Assembly: GCA_031284065.1 (NCBI GenBank)
Contig: JAITAP010000044.1
Coordinates: forward strand, 1-9,027
Reading direction: 5' to 3'
From: Prevotellaceae bacterium
GTDB taxonomy: Bacteria > Bacteroidota > Bacteroidia > Bacteroidales > UBA932
DNA length: 9,027 bases
The notes beneath the pieces are model-generated. The model saw nothing but the letters and a program-made list of their open reading frames with translations, made no database searches and was not told the origin of the DNA. The position numbers were made by a program, and so were the translations under genes. Each line of letters begins with the position of its first letter. Positions within the stretch are counted from its first letter, which is position 1. Positions 1-5,937 of this stretch are shown here, piece after piece.

Positions 1-69
1 CTGTGTATTAAAATAAACTTTGTTCTATATAAAATAATAATCACCTAATGGGTTAAGCAACCGCTACCG

Positions 70-88
70 GTGCAACGCTGCACTTTTT
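70..88 (+). terminator. Possible rightward hairpin-T terminator
   Basis: On the plus strand, 5-bp arms GTGCA and TGCAC (70-74 and 79-83) enclose a 4-base loop and are followed directly by five T residues (84-88). This is the shape of a short intrinsic terminator for a gene entering from the left edge and converging on the nucleotidyltransferase at 87-395. The stem is short and no gene is visible to its left inside the window, so the call is weak. The rest of 1-86 is A/T-rich and shows no coding sequence. Confidence 0.25.
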
Positions 89-395
89 AAACGCGCAACT
101 CCTCACCGGATAGCAGCACCTCGTACGCAAACGGGTTGTCGGTCGTAAAATCTTTTTCGCGAAACACGTGGGGCTCTATCATCAAATCGTCGTCGCTGCG
201 GAGGCGCATCAGCGCAACTTGCGCGTCAAAAAGGTTATCCACATTTTTCAAGACTACGGCCACATCTATATCGCTATCGGCATGGTGAACTCCCTTTGCG
301 TACGAGCCAAAAACCAGCGCACGCACAAGCGGGTACTCCGCGCGAACAAGATCCACGTACTGCTGCGCCGCCATTATAGCATCTTTTTTATCCAT
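87..395 (-). CDS. MNT-type minimal nucleotidyltransferase
   Basis: A 102-residue protein of the minimal nucleotidyltransferase (polymerase-beta fold) family. The signature is complete: GSYAKG at residues 30-35, followed by SDIDVAVV at 41-48 with the metal-binding aspartates D42 and D44. A later acidic residue in DLMIEP (E74) is a candidate for the third carboxylate. Length is normal for stand-alone MNT domains. Relatives are often encoded next to a HEPN-domain protein, and some such pairs act as toxin-antitoxin modules in which the MNT protein modifies the HEPN partner with AMP. Neither neighbour here encodes a HEPN protein: upstream is a GxxExxY remnant, and downstream the window ends after 86 bases. 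An AAGG about 10 bases before the ATG is a possible weak ribosome site. The family call is secure; the substrate and biological role are not known. Confidence 0.88.
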   Translation of the reverse strand: MDKKDAIMAAQQYVDLVRAEYPLVRALVFGSYAKGVHHADSDIDVAVVLKNVDNLFDAQVALMRLRSDDDLMIEPHVFREKDFTTDNPFAYEVLLSGEELRV

Positions 396-417
396 AAGCG
401 TAATGCCTTAATGTTTT

Positions 418-546
418 CTATCCATTCTGCCATCTCTGGGGCGTTCTCTCATAAATCAAAATCTTATCGCGCTGTGCGCTCTCTGCCGCAAAGTTAAGCA
501 ACGTGCCGACTTCCACTTTTTGGGGAATACTTATGGATTTCCTGTA
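418..546 (-). pseudogene. C-terminal remnant of a GxxExxY-family protein
   Basis: Reading the minus strand from 546 gives a short frame containing VEVGTLLNF, then AAESAQRDKILIYE, ending at a stop at 418-420. This resembles the C-terminal end of GxxExxY proteins (PDDEXK_3 family, about 120-130 residues, common in Bacteroidota), which typically end in a VGLLLNFG segment followed by a basic stretch. Only about 35 codons remain. The frame is closed by a stop just upstream, and no start codon or N-terminal GxxExxY helix is visible in the 95 bases back to the dehydrogenase stop. I therefore call it a decayed fragment. The match is from memory of the family pattern and the piece is short, so confidence is moderate. 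Confidence 0.5.
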
Positions 547-641
547 TTAAATCCCGCCCGTCTTGCTTGCTGTTATCTACCTTATCGTGTTACCGTATTG
601 CTGTTCACTATCTGTATCTTTTTCAGATTCAAAATTCGCTC

Positions 642-1808
642 TTATAAAGACTGCTGAATTTCAAACTTCACCCCTGTCATTTCTTCACACAACTTCCAAA
701 GACGCTCTGCCGCTTCTATATCTAATGCCCAAGGTCTGATGCCAAAAGGAGCCATACTTCCATTAGGAACAACCACTGCAATATTACTATCTTCACAATA
801 GACCCCGCCTTTCCCTTTTAAATCATCGCTTACGGCGCACCAAACCGAAGTGGCTGCTCCTTGCTGTACATTTTTATAAACATCTCCAATATTCTTTGGA
901 TAGCGGACAAAGTTCTGCAATGCAGTGATATTAAAAGTACGCATAAATTTAGCAAGATTCCGCTTCAGGGACACCTTAAATTCAGAATCAATACCAACGC
1001 CGCTTTCTGCAAAAATATCTGTTGAGGGTATTGGTCCGGGGTGGACAGCAAAAGCCCTGATGCTATCTTTTTGAGCAAGCTCATCCAGCTTTAATGTAAA
1101 AAGAATTAAGGCCGTTTTTGACTGTGCATACGCTACCATTCCATTGTACTCGGTGTGATTGAAGTTAATATCATCGAAAATAACTCCACCTGCTCTGTGT
1201 CCCCTTGATGAAACATTGACTATCCTTGCGCCATTCGCTTTGACCAGCGCCGGGTAAAGCTTGGCTGTAAGCTCAAAGTGCCCAAGCATATTTGTGGCAA
1301 GTTGCAATTCATAACCTCGCTTATCCCGTGTTAAAGGCGTATTGATAATGCCTGCATGGTTAATCAAAATATGTAAAGCCTTTCCTGAAGCCAGAAACTT
1401 TTCAGCAACAGCATCAATAGATTCCGGTATCAGAAGGTCAAAATATTCGATTTCTACATTCTCCACTTTACGAAGATTGCTCTTAGCCCTCTCCACATCC
1501 CTTGCCAACACTGTAACATGTGCTCCTGCGCTAACCAATGCTTTAGTGGTTTCGATTCCAAAGCCGGTATAACCTCCTGTAACTATAGCGTTTTTTCCTC
1601 TCAAATCTACACCTTCCATAATATCCATGGCGATGGTAGAATGATTCCATTTGGTCGTAATAGGATGCTGCTTTTCATCATTTATGACATCTTCCTCGTA
1701 AGAATGAGCCTCTGAAAATGAATTGTAAAGCCTCGATCCGGCTATAGCTGCTATAAAAGCCAGAAGAATAATCAGTAAAATCTTAAAAATCTTTCTCAAT
1801 ATTTTCAT
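642..1808 (-). CDS. Membrane-anchored short-chain dehydrogenase/reductase
   Basis: A 388-residue NAD(P)-dependent oxidoreductase of the classical short-chain dehydrogenase family, closest in layout to retinol dehydrogenase/WW-domain-oxidoreductase-like members. Residues 5-24 form one hydrophobic segment after a basic start, which would anchor the protein in the inner membrane; the Rossmann domain begins near residue 68. The cofactor motif is TGGYTGFG (77-84), the structural motif reads NHAG (150-153, usually NNAG), an asparagine sits in ATNMLGHF (N173), catalytic serine lies in NVSSRG (200/201), and YAQSK gives the Y227/K231 pair. HPGP follows at 256. All catalytic residues are present, so the enzyme should be active. 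The substrate cannot be read from sequence. The gene starts 25 bases after the broken nucleotidyltransferase at 1834-2066. A 7-bp inverted repeat (TTTGTTT/AAACAAA, 1812-1827) lies just before the start, without a clear ribosome site. Confidence 0.88.
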   Translation of the reverse strand: MKILRKIFKILLIILLAFIAAIAGSRLYNSFSEAHSYEEDVINDEKQHPITTKWNHSTIAMDIMEGVDLRGKNAIVTGGYTGFGIETTKALVSAGAHVTVLARDVERAKSNLRKVENVEIEYFDLLIPESIDAVAEKFLASGKALHILINHAGIINTPLTRDKRGYELQLATNMLGHFELTAKLYPALVKANGARIVNVSSRGHRAGGVIFDDINFNHTEYNGMVAYAQSKTALILFTLKLDELAQKDSIRAFAVHPGPIPSTDIFAESGVGIDSEFKVSLKRNLAKFMRTFNITALQNFVRYPKNIGDVYKNVQQGAATSVWCAVSDDLKGKGGVYCEDSNIAVVVPNGSMAPFGIRPWALDIEAAERLWKLCEEMTGVKFEIQQSL

Positions 1809-1833
1809 TACTTTGTTTCAAAACAAATTCACG

Positions 1834-2066
1834 CTACCCAATCAGCATTCCCCTCGTACGCCGAATTTCGTCCAAAAAACCGACATAATCAGCATCACGC
1901 TCAACGAGTACCTGCCGGCGCCACGTCAATATCGCTGTACTCGCAAGGATTTCCTTTGACATACGAGCCGTAAAGGTAAAATTGCTCTATTTTCGTCGGA
2001 AAAATCGCATCTACCAAACTCTTTGCAATATCTCACCTTGCCGACAATATCGTCTCTTTTGTCCAT
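1834..2066 (-). pseudogene. Broken nucleotidyltransferase with internal deletion
   Basis: Three pieces of one MNT-type nucleotidyltransferase can be read in shifting frames on the minus strand. The first starts at the ATG at 2066-2064 (MDKRDDIVGKVR, like the MDKKDAI start of the intact copy at 87-395). The second runs IAKSLVDAIFPTKIEQFYLY then GSYVKGNPCEYSDIDVA, carrying the complete catalytic signature. The third is RRQVLVERDADYVGFLDEIR, ending RRTRGMLIG and a stop at 1834-1836. Between pieces one and two the frame slips (apparently two bases lost). Between pieces two and three the central region with the third acidic residue is missing and the frame changes again. It cannot make a functional enzyme. 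The first piece overlaps the end of the small gene at 2033-2230. Confidence 0.78.
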
Positions 2067-2230
2067 TGCTGCAAAGAGGTAATTTCTTGATTTTCTTTTC
2101 CCTGCGCTACACGGTTTGCCTTTAATTTTGCAAAGTAGGCTGCGAAAAAGGTCGAGTCTTCTTCCGGTTTCTTAAACTGTCCGCCAACAAAACCCACATC
2201 GTCCAAATCATAAATTGATGCCATAGCCAT
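2033..2230 (-). CDS. Small protein paired with GNAT gene; possible antitoxin
   Basis: A 65-residue acidic-to-mixed protein beginning MAMASIYDLDD, with a GFVGGQ segment and then a predicted helical, lysine-rich middle (AAYFAKLKANR). It is unassigned to any family I can name with certainty. Its start lies inside the end of the GNAT-like gene (2208-2230 shared, different frame), so the two are almost certainly translationally coupled; the second ATG at 2224 is an alternative start and gives MASIYDLDD. The last dozen residues overlap the start of the broken nucleotidyltransferase, so the true C-terminus may have been altered by decay of that gene. The overlap with a larger upstream gene behind a repeat-bearing promoter is the layout of a toxin-antitoxin or partner pair, but that role is inference only. 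Confidence 0.6.
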   Translation of the reverse strand: MAMASIYDLDDVGFVGGQFKKPEEDSTFFAAYFAKLKANRVAQGKENQEITSLQQWTKETILSAR

Positions 2231-2753
2231 TGTTTTTTATGTGAAATTCAGGAAAATATTTATTTACTAATATAGCCGCTTCACGTGTATAGATAATCAT
2301 GCGTTGTCCTCCAACATGCACTGCGCCCAAAGACTGTTCATAATGTGCTATTAATTTGGTTTTGGCAAAAAATAATACGTTGCCATCAAATCCGTGTTCG
2401 AAAGAAAGTTTGCAAGCATAAGCCACTAAATTACCAGCTACACCCTGGTACATTTTATTCTTACCGATGTTAAAAGGGGCATTTTCTACTAAATGTATTT
2501 CTATATATCCGGTTTTAACATTTAAACTTACCAACCCGTGTATAACATCTGCCTGATGCTCAATGACCAACTTGAAGATTCTTTTCTGAGGGTTGGAAAA
2601 CTCAGTTTTCCAGCTGAATTTCCAACCCTCTTTTTTGCTTACTCGTTGTAAATCGATTTTGTCAAATGGCAAAACTGTAGTTAAGAAACTCTTTCCAGTT
2701 ACAGCATCCTCAATAGAATGGCTCAATTTGTCTATCTCAAAATCTAACGGCAT
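2208..2753 (-). CDS. GNAT-fold acetyltransferase-like protein
   Basis: A 181-residue protein with the pattern of a GNAT N-acetyltransferase in its second half. A beta strand (EIHLVENAP, 85-93) is followed by MYQGVAGNLVAYACKLS (101-117), which resembles the acetyl-CoA pyrophosphate loop and helix. Then come GNVLFFAK (124-131) and HYEQSLGAVHVGGQRM (137-152), matching the usual YEKLGF region. The N-terminal half (MPLDFEIDKLSHSIEDAVTG) lacks a recognisable motif but looks like a family I recall from Bacteroidota genomes, where it is annotated as hypothetical or as N-acetyltransferase. The pyrophosphate loop is not a perfect Q/RxxGxG/A, so catalysis is likely but not certain. The gene shares 23 bases with the small-protein gene downstream and sits about 25 bases after a promoter-like element. 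Substrate unknown; a tRNA- or protein-modifying toxin is one possibility. Confidence 0.7.
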   Translation of the reverse strand: MPLDFEIDKLSHSIEDAVTGKSFLTTVLPFDKIDLQRVSKKEGWKFSWKTEFSNPQKRIFKLVIEHQADVIHGLVSLNVKTGYIEIHLVENAPFNIGKNKMYQGVAGNLVAYACKLSFEHGFDGNVLFFAKTKLIAHYEQSLGAVHVGGQRMIIYTREAAILVNKYFPEFHIKNNGYGINL

Positions 2754-2774
2754 AGCCTATCTTGTTCTTTCTTA

Positions 2775-2812
2775 TGCGTAAATATACGCAAAATATACAC
2801 ATTATGAGCAAG
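2775..2812 (-). promoter_or_regulatory. Repeat-bearing promoter of the GNAT/small-protein pair
   Basis: Read on the minus strand, CTTG (2812-2809) is followed 22 bases later by TATATTTA (2786-2779), close to the Bacteroidota sigma-A pattern TTTG...TAnnTTTG. The start codon lies about 25 bases further on. The same stretch carries two adjacent 11-bp direct repeats, AAATATACGCA (2780-2790) and AAATATACACA (2791-2801), one mismatch apart. It also has a 6-bp inverted repeat TGCGTA/TACGCA with a 4-base spacer (2775-2790). Repeats overlapping a -7 element and spaced about one helical turn are typical of repressor operators, which suggests autoregulation. The region overlaps the end of the Dam stub at its right edge. 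Confidence 0.42.
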
Positions 2813-2990
2813 GTTGTTTATGAATAACAAAACGGTTGGCCTTAAAGTAGAAAGCCGAAGCAATAGAAATTGCCGCAGAGCCGGCAAACGGCTCTATTAG
2901 TCTGTCAAATTTGGACGGAAAAAATCGCAATATTTTATCCGCCAAATTCCGCTTACTTCCCTGATATGGAATAGGGCGCGGTAACTTCAT
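2802..2990 (-). pseudogene. N-terminal stub of Dam-type DNA adenine methyltransferase
   Basis: Sixty-two codons match the start of D12-class (Dam/DpnII-like) N6-adenine methyltransferases: PIPYQGSKR at residues 6-14 is motif X, and IEPFAGSAAIS at 32-42 is motif I, which binds S-adenosylmethionine. Full-length members have roughly 260-300 residues and need the later DPPY motif, which is absent. The reading breaks off after ANRFVI, where relatives usually continue with ND and a hydrophobic stretch; here it reads HKQPCS and stops. No further methyltransferase sequence appears downstream, where the GNAT promoter begins. The product could not methylate DNA. It lies 72 bases after the nuoL stop on the same strand, at the point where nuoM would be expected. 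Confidence 0.82.
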
Positions 2991-3062
2991 AATCTACATT
3001 CATCAAACAATTAAATTCTTTTGCTCGCCAACTTTTCCCCAAAAGCGTGTTCTTCTCAACTT

Positions 3063-4976
3063 TTACAAAAACAGCGCCCAGATGGCAATCACAAACGTAC
3101 CTGCCACAAATACAAAGGCGTAGAACTGCACTTTGCCGTTTTGGAAAACCTTAACGGACGACGACAGCTGCTGGGTTGCCCAGCCTATGCCGTTCATTGA
3201 GCCGTCAATAACATGTTTGTCAAACCACGCAATGGGGTCTGAAAAATACCTGAAAATCACCTTTTTGGTAATGAACAGCCATACTTCGTCCAAGTAGAAC
3301 TTGCGCAGCGTGGCGCGGTACAGTCCGCCCAGCGAGGCGGCAATTTTTGCAGGGCGTTCGCCGCCCTTTCTGTACAGCCGCGTTGCCGCGAGTATGCCCG
3401 CCAGCGCCGCCAGCGTGCCCGCCAGCGCAATGTTTCCCTCCGTATGGGTTGCAAACGGAGCGCCATCGCCGCTAACGAATTGGGAGAACGGGATAAAACC
3501 TGTAGCGCACGTCAGCAGGGCAAGGAATAAAAGTGGTATCGACATGGCCAGCGGCGACTCGTGCGGCGCGTGGCGCCCGTCGTAGGTTTTTGCCTTACCC
3601 CAGAAAATGTTGAAGTAGAGGCGAAACATGTAGAAAGCCGTCAGGCCTGCCACCACCCACAGGACGGCAAACAGCAGCTGGTTGTGGTGAAATGCCGCCG
3701 CCAAAATCTCGTCCTTGCTGAAAAATCCCGAAAACGGCACGATACCCGCAATGGACAGGCAGGCAATGAGGAACGTAATGTGCGTAATGGGCATGTGCTT
3801 TCGCAGGCTGCCCATGTCGCCCATTTCGTTGCTGTGCACGGCGTGTATCACCGAGCCTGCGCCGAGAAAGAGCAACGCCTTGAAGAACGCATGGGTAAAA
3901 AGGTGGAACATTGACGCCATGTACCCCAGCCCGTCGTGCCCGCCGTAGCCCGAAACGCTTAGCGCCACCATCATGTAGGCAATTTGCGAAATGGTGGAGA
4001 ACGCCAGCACCCGCTTAATGTCGGTTTGCGTGACGGCAATCACGGCGGCAAACAGCGCGGTAAACGCCCCAACGTACCCAACCATGGCCAGCACGTCGGG
4101 GGCGGCAAAGTAGTACACGGGGAACAGCCGCGCCACGAGGTAAACGCCCGCTACCACCATCGTGGCGGCGTGAATGAGCGCCGATACCGGCGTGGGGCCT
4201 TCCATAGCGTCGGGCAGCCAGATGTGCAGCGGAAACATTGCCGACTTGCCCGCGCCTCCTGCGAAGACGAGCGCCATTGCCCACGAGGCAACCGACACGC
4301 CCATGAACGACAGCCCGGCGGTGGACTCGAGCACCAGCGAAGCCTTGTCGCCCGTCAGCAGCCCAAAGTCAAACGTGCCGGTGTAGTAGGACAGCAGCAG
4401 GATGCCCACGAGAAAGCCGAGATCGGCAAAGCGGGTAACAATGAACGCTTTTTTGGAAGCCGATACCGCCGACGGCTTGGTGTAGTAGAATCCTATCAGC
4501 GAGTAGGACGAAACGCCCACCAGCTCCCAAAAAATGTACATCTGAAAAATGTTGGTTGCCACCACCAGCCCCAGCATCGAAAAGCTGAACAGCGACAGCA
4601 GGGCGTAGTAGCGCTGAAAGCCTTTTTCGCCGTGCATGTACGCAAGGCTGTACACGTGCACCATGAGCGATACGGTGGTAATTACCACGAGCATCATCAC
4701 CGAAATGGGGTCGAGCAGCACGCCGAGGTCAATGTGCAGCTTGTCGCTAAAGCGCAGCCACTCGACGGAAATGGGGATAATTTCTTGGAAAACGCCGTCC
4801 ACCTTTCCCTCCGCAAAAAAGTAGCGGAACGCCGCCGCGTAGGATAAAACGGCGGCAACGGCCATGCCCAGCGTGCCGGCAACGCCGGCTGCGCGGTGGC
4901 TCATCTTGCCGCCCGCAAGCCCCAGCACAAAAAACATCAGCAGGGGAACGGCTACTATCAGTAAGGTAAATTCCAT
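3063..4976 (-). CDS. nuoL: NADH-quinone oxidoreductase subunit L
   Basis: A 637-residue antiporter-like membrane subunit at the distal end of the complex I membrane arm, which couples quinone reduction to proton pumping. The length and multi-helix pattern are those of full NuoL. The conserved channel residues are present: E151 in FWELVGVSSY, K244 in GGAGKSAMFPLHIWLPDAM, K321 in TDIKRVLAFSTISQ and K366 in HAFFKALLFLGAGS, along with EGPTPVSALIHAATMV. The C-terminus (from about residue 550, LRKFYLDEVW onward) contains the long lateral helix region and the final membrane segment, so the 3' end is not truncated. It starts 46 bases after nuoK. It should be followed by nuoM, but the next sequence is a methyltransferase stub. 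Its very G/C-rich third codon positions create a long antisense open frame that I consider spurious. Confidence 0.97.
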   Translation of the reverse strand: MEFTLLIVAVPLLMFFVLGLAGGKMSHRAAGVAGTLGMAVAAVLSYAAAFRYFFAEGKVDGVFQEIIPISVEWLRFSDKLHIDLGVLLDPISVMMLVVITTVSLMVHVYSLAYMHGEKGFQRYYALLSLFSFSMLGLVVATNIFQMYIFWELVGVSSYSLIGFYYTKPSAVSASKKAFIVTRFADLGFLVGILLLSYYTGTFDFGLLTGDKASLVLESTAGLSFMGVSVASWAMALVFAGGAGKSAMFPLHIWLPDAMEGPTPVSALIHAATMVVAGVYLVARLFPVYYFAAPDVLAMVGYVGAFTALFAAVIAVTQTDIKRVLAFSTISQIAYMMVALSVSGYGGHDGLGYMASMFHLFTHAFFKALLFLGAGSVIHAVHSNEMGDMGSLRKHMPITHITFLIACLSIAGIVPFSGFFSKDEILAAAFHHNQLLFAVLWVVAGLTAFYMFRLYFNIFWGKAKTYDGRHAPHESPLAMSIPLLFLALLTCATGFIPFSQFVSGDGAPFATHTEGNIALAGTLAALAGILAATRLYRKGGERPAKIAASLGGLYRATLRKFYLDEVWLFITKKVIFRYFSDPIAWFDKHVIDGSMNGIGWATQQLSSSVKVFQNGKVQFYAFVFVAGTFVIAIWALFL

Positions 4977-5022
4977 ATACTTGTCAGGTAAATTGGTAAA
5001 TGAATAAATGGAAAACTCTTTA

Positions 5023-5331
5023 TCAGCCTTTCAGCTTGTCAATACTCCGTATGTCGATATTCTGCACATTCCGGTAAACGTTGATGATGATGGCGATAGC
5101 CACCGCCGTTTCGGCCGCCGATATGGCGATGCCGAACAGGCTAAAAAACATTCCCTCCAGCCGCTCCGGGTACAGGTAGCGGTTGAACACGCTAAAGTTG
5201 ATTTCAACGGCGTTCAGCACCAGCTCTATCGAAATGAGCACGGCAAGCATATTTTTTCGCGCGATAAATCCGTAGATTCCCACAAAAAACAGGATGGTGC
5301 TCACCACCAGATAGTGATTCATTGGTATCAT
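5023..5331 (-). CDS. nuoK: NADH-quinone oxidoreductase subunit K
   Basis: A 102-residue, three-helix membrane subunit of complex I, homologous to MrpC and mitochondrial ND4L. The intramembrane glutamates important for proton transfer are in place: E36 in LISIELVLNAVEINF and E74 in ISAAETAVAIAI. I keep the first ATG (MIPMNHYLVV) because NuoK proteins commonly begin MIP; the ATG three codons later is the alternative. The gene is preceded by an A/T-rich leader of 63 bases after nuoJ, without a strong Shine-Dalgarno sequence, and followed 46 bases later by nuoL. Cotranscription with the neighbouring nuo genes is expected. Confidence 0.96.
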   Translation of the reverse strand: MIPMNHYLVVSTILFFVGIYGFIARKNMLAVLISIELVLNAVEINFSVFNRYLYPERLEGMFFSLFGIAISAAETAVAIAIIINVYRNVQNIDIRSIDKLKG

Positions 5332-5394
5332 AGTGTTTGAACTAAATTTATTTATTTTAATTTTTATTGGTTATCAAATCGTATGCCTCTTCCC

Positions 5395-5916
5395 TCAACT
5401 TTTCCTTGCTATCAGTATTCCCCCGATGATGCAGGCGAGCAGCAGCACGCTTAGCGCCTCAAACGGCAGCAGGTACTGGAATTTTCCCGTGCCCATCAGG
5501 GCTGTGCCGATTACCTTCATGCTCACCTCGTGGTCGCCGATAGCTGTATCGGGGATGGGGTACAGAAAGAATTGCTTCAGGATGATAAACCCGGCTACGG
5601 CAGCGCCGCACAGCGAGGCGGCAATGCCCATTACCACCCGTCGCCGGTCGTGAGGCTCGGCGGCGTCGCCCTTGGGGTTGGTGAGGAAGATGGCAAAGAG
5701 AAACAGTATCAAAATGCCACCGGCGTACACCGAGAGCTGCACCGCCGCCAAAAAGTGGTAGTTGAGCATCAGGTAAAGCCCTGCCGTGCCGACAAGCACA
5801 AACAGCAGGTAGGTGGCCGCGCGCATTATCCGCTTCGAGGCAACGGCAAGTATGGCCGACGCAACGATAAATGCGGCGAGCAGGTAGAAAATAAGTAAGT
5901 TGCTTGACAGTTCCAT
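5395..5916 (-). CDS. nuoJ: NADH-quinone oxidoreductase subunit J
   Basis: A 173-residue, five-helix membrane subunit of complex I (ND6 equivalent) that links the quinone-binding module to the proton-pumping subunits. Recognisable features are the ILAVASKRIMRAATYLLFVL segment (residues 22-41), LNYHFLAAVQLSVYAGGILI (residues 51-70), containing the conserved YAG of the pi-bulge helix, and IFLTNP on the loop that follows. The length is usual for the family. The start ATG lies 21 bases after the nuoI stop and nuoK follows after 63 bases, so it is an inner gene of the operon. Confidence 0.95.
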   Translation of the reverse strand: MELSSNLLIFYLLAAFIVASAILAVASKRIMRAATYLLFVLVGTAGLYLMLNYHFLAAVQLSVYAGGILILFLFAIFLTNPKGDAAEPHDRRRVVMGIAASLCGAAVAGFIILKQFFLYPIPDTAIGDHEVSMKVIGTALMGTGKFQYLLPFEALSVLLLACIIGGILIARKS

Positions 5917-5937
5917 ATCACAATAGTGCTTTGAGTG

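Noticed and set aside
168..497. Plus-strand open frame of 109 codons across the nucleotidyltransferase
   Set aside because: It lies opposite a gene with a complete catalytic signature, and its translation shows no family pattern.
610..628. ATCTG/CAGAT inverted repeat downstream of the dehydrogenase
   Set aside because: The stem is only five pairs with a nine-base loop and no T-run in the direction of transcription, so it is not a convincing terminator.
1812..1827. TTTGTTT/AAACAAA inverted repeat before the dehydrogenase gene
   Set aside because: It is perfect but short and A/T-rich, sits right at the start codon and has no accompanying promoter with proper spacing, so chance is likely.
2960..3080. 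Minus-strand frame across the nuoL end and spacer (contains NTLLGKSWRAKEFNCLMNV)
   Set aside because: It has no start outside nuoL, no family I recognise, and runs out of frame into the methyltransferase stub; it may be a remnant, but the sequence alone does not support a call.
3984..4847. Long plus-strand open frame (287 codons) antisense to nuoL
   Set aside because: Its product is a low-complexity mix rich in His, Arg, Gly and Gln with no recognisable domain. It mirrors the G/C-rich third positions of nuoL, which is intact on the other strand.
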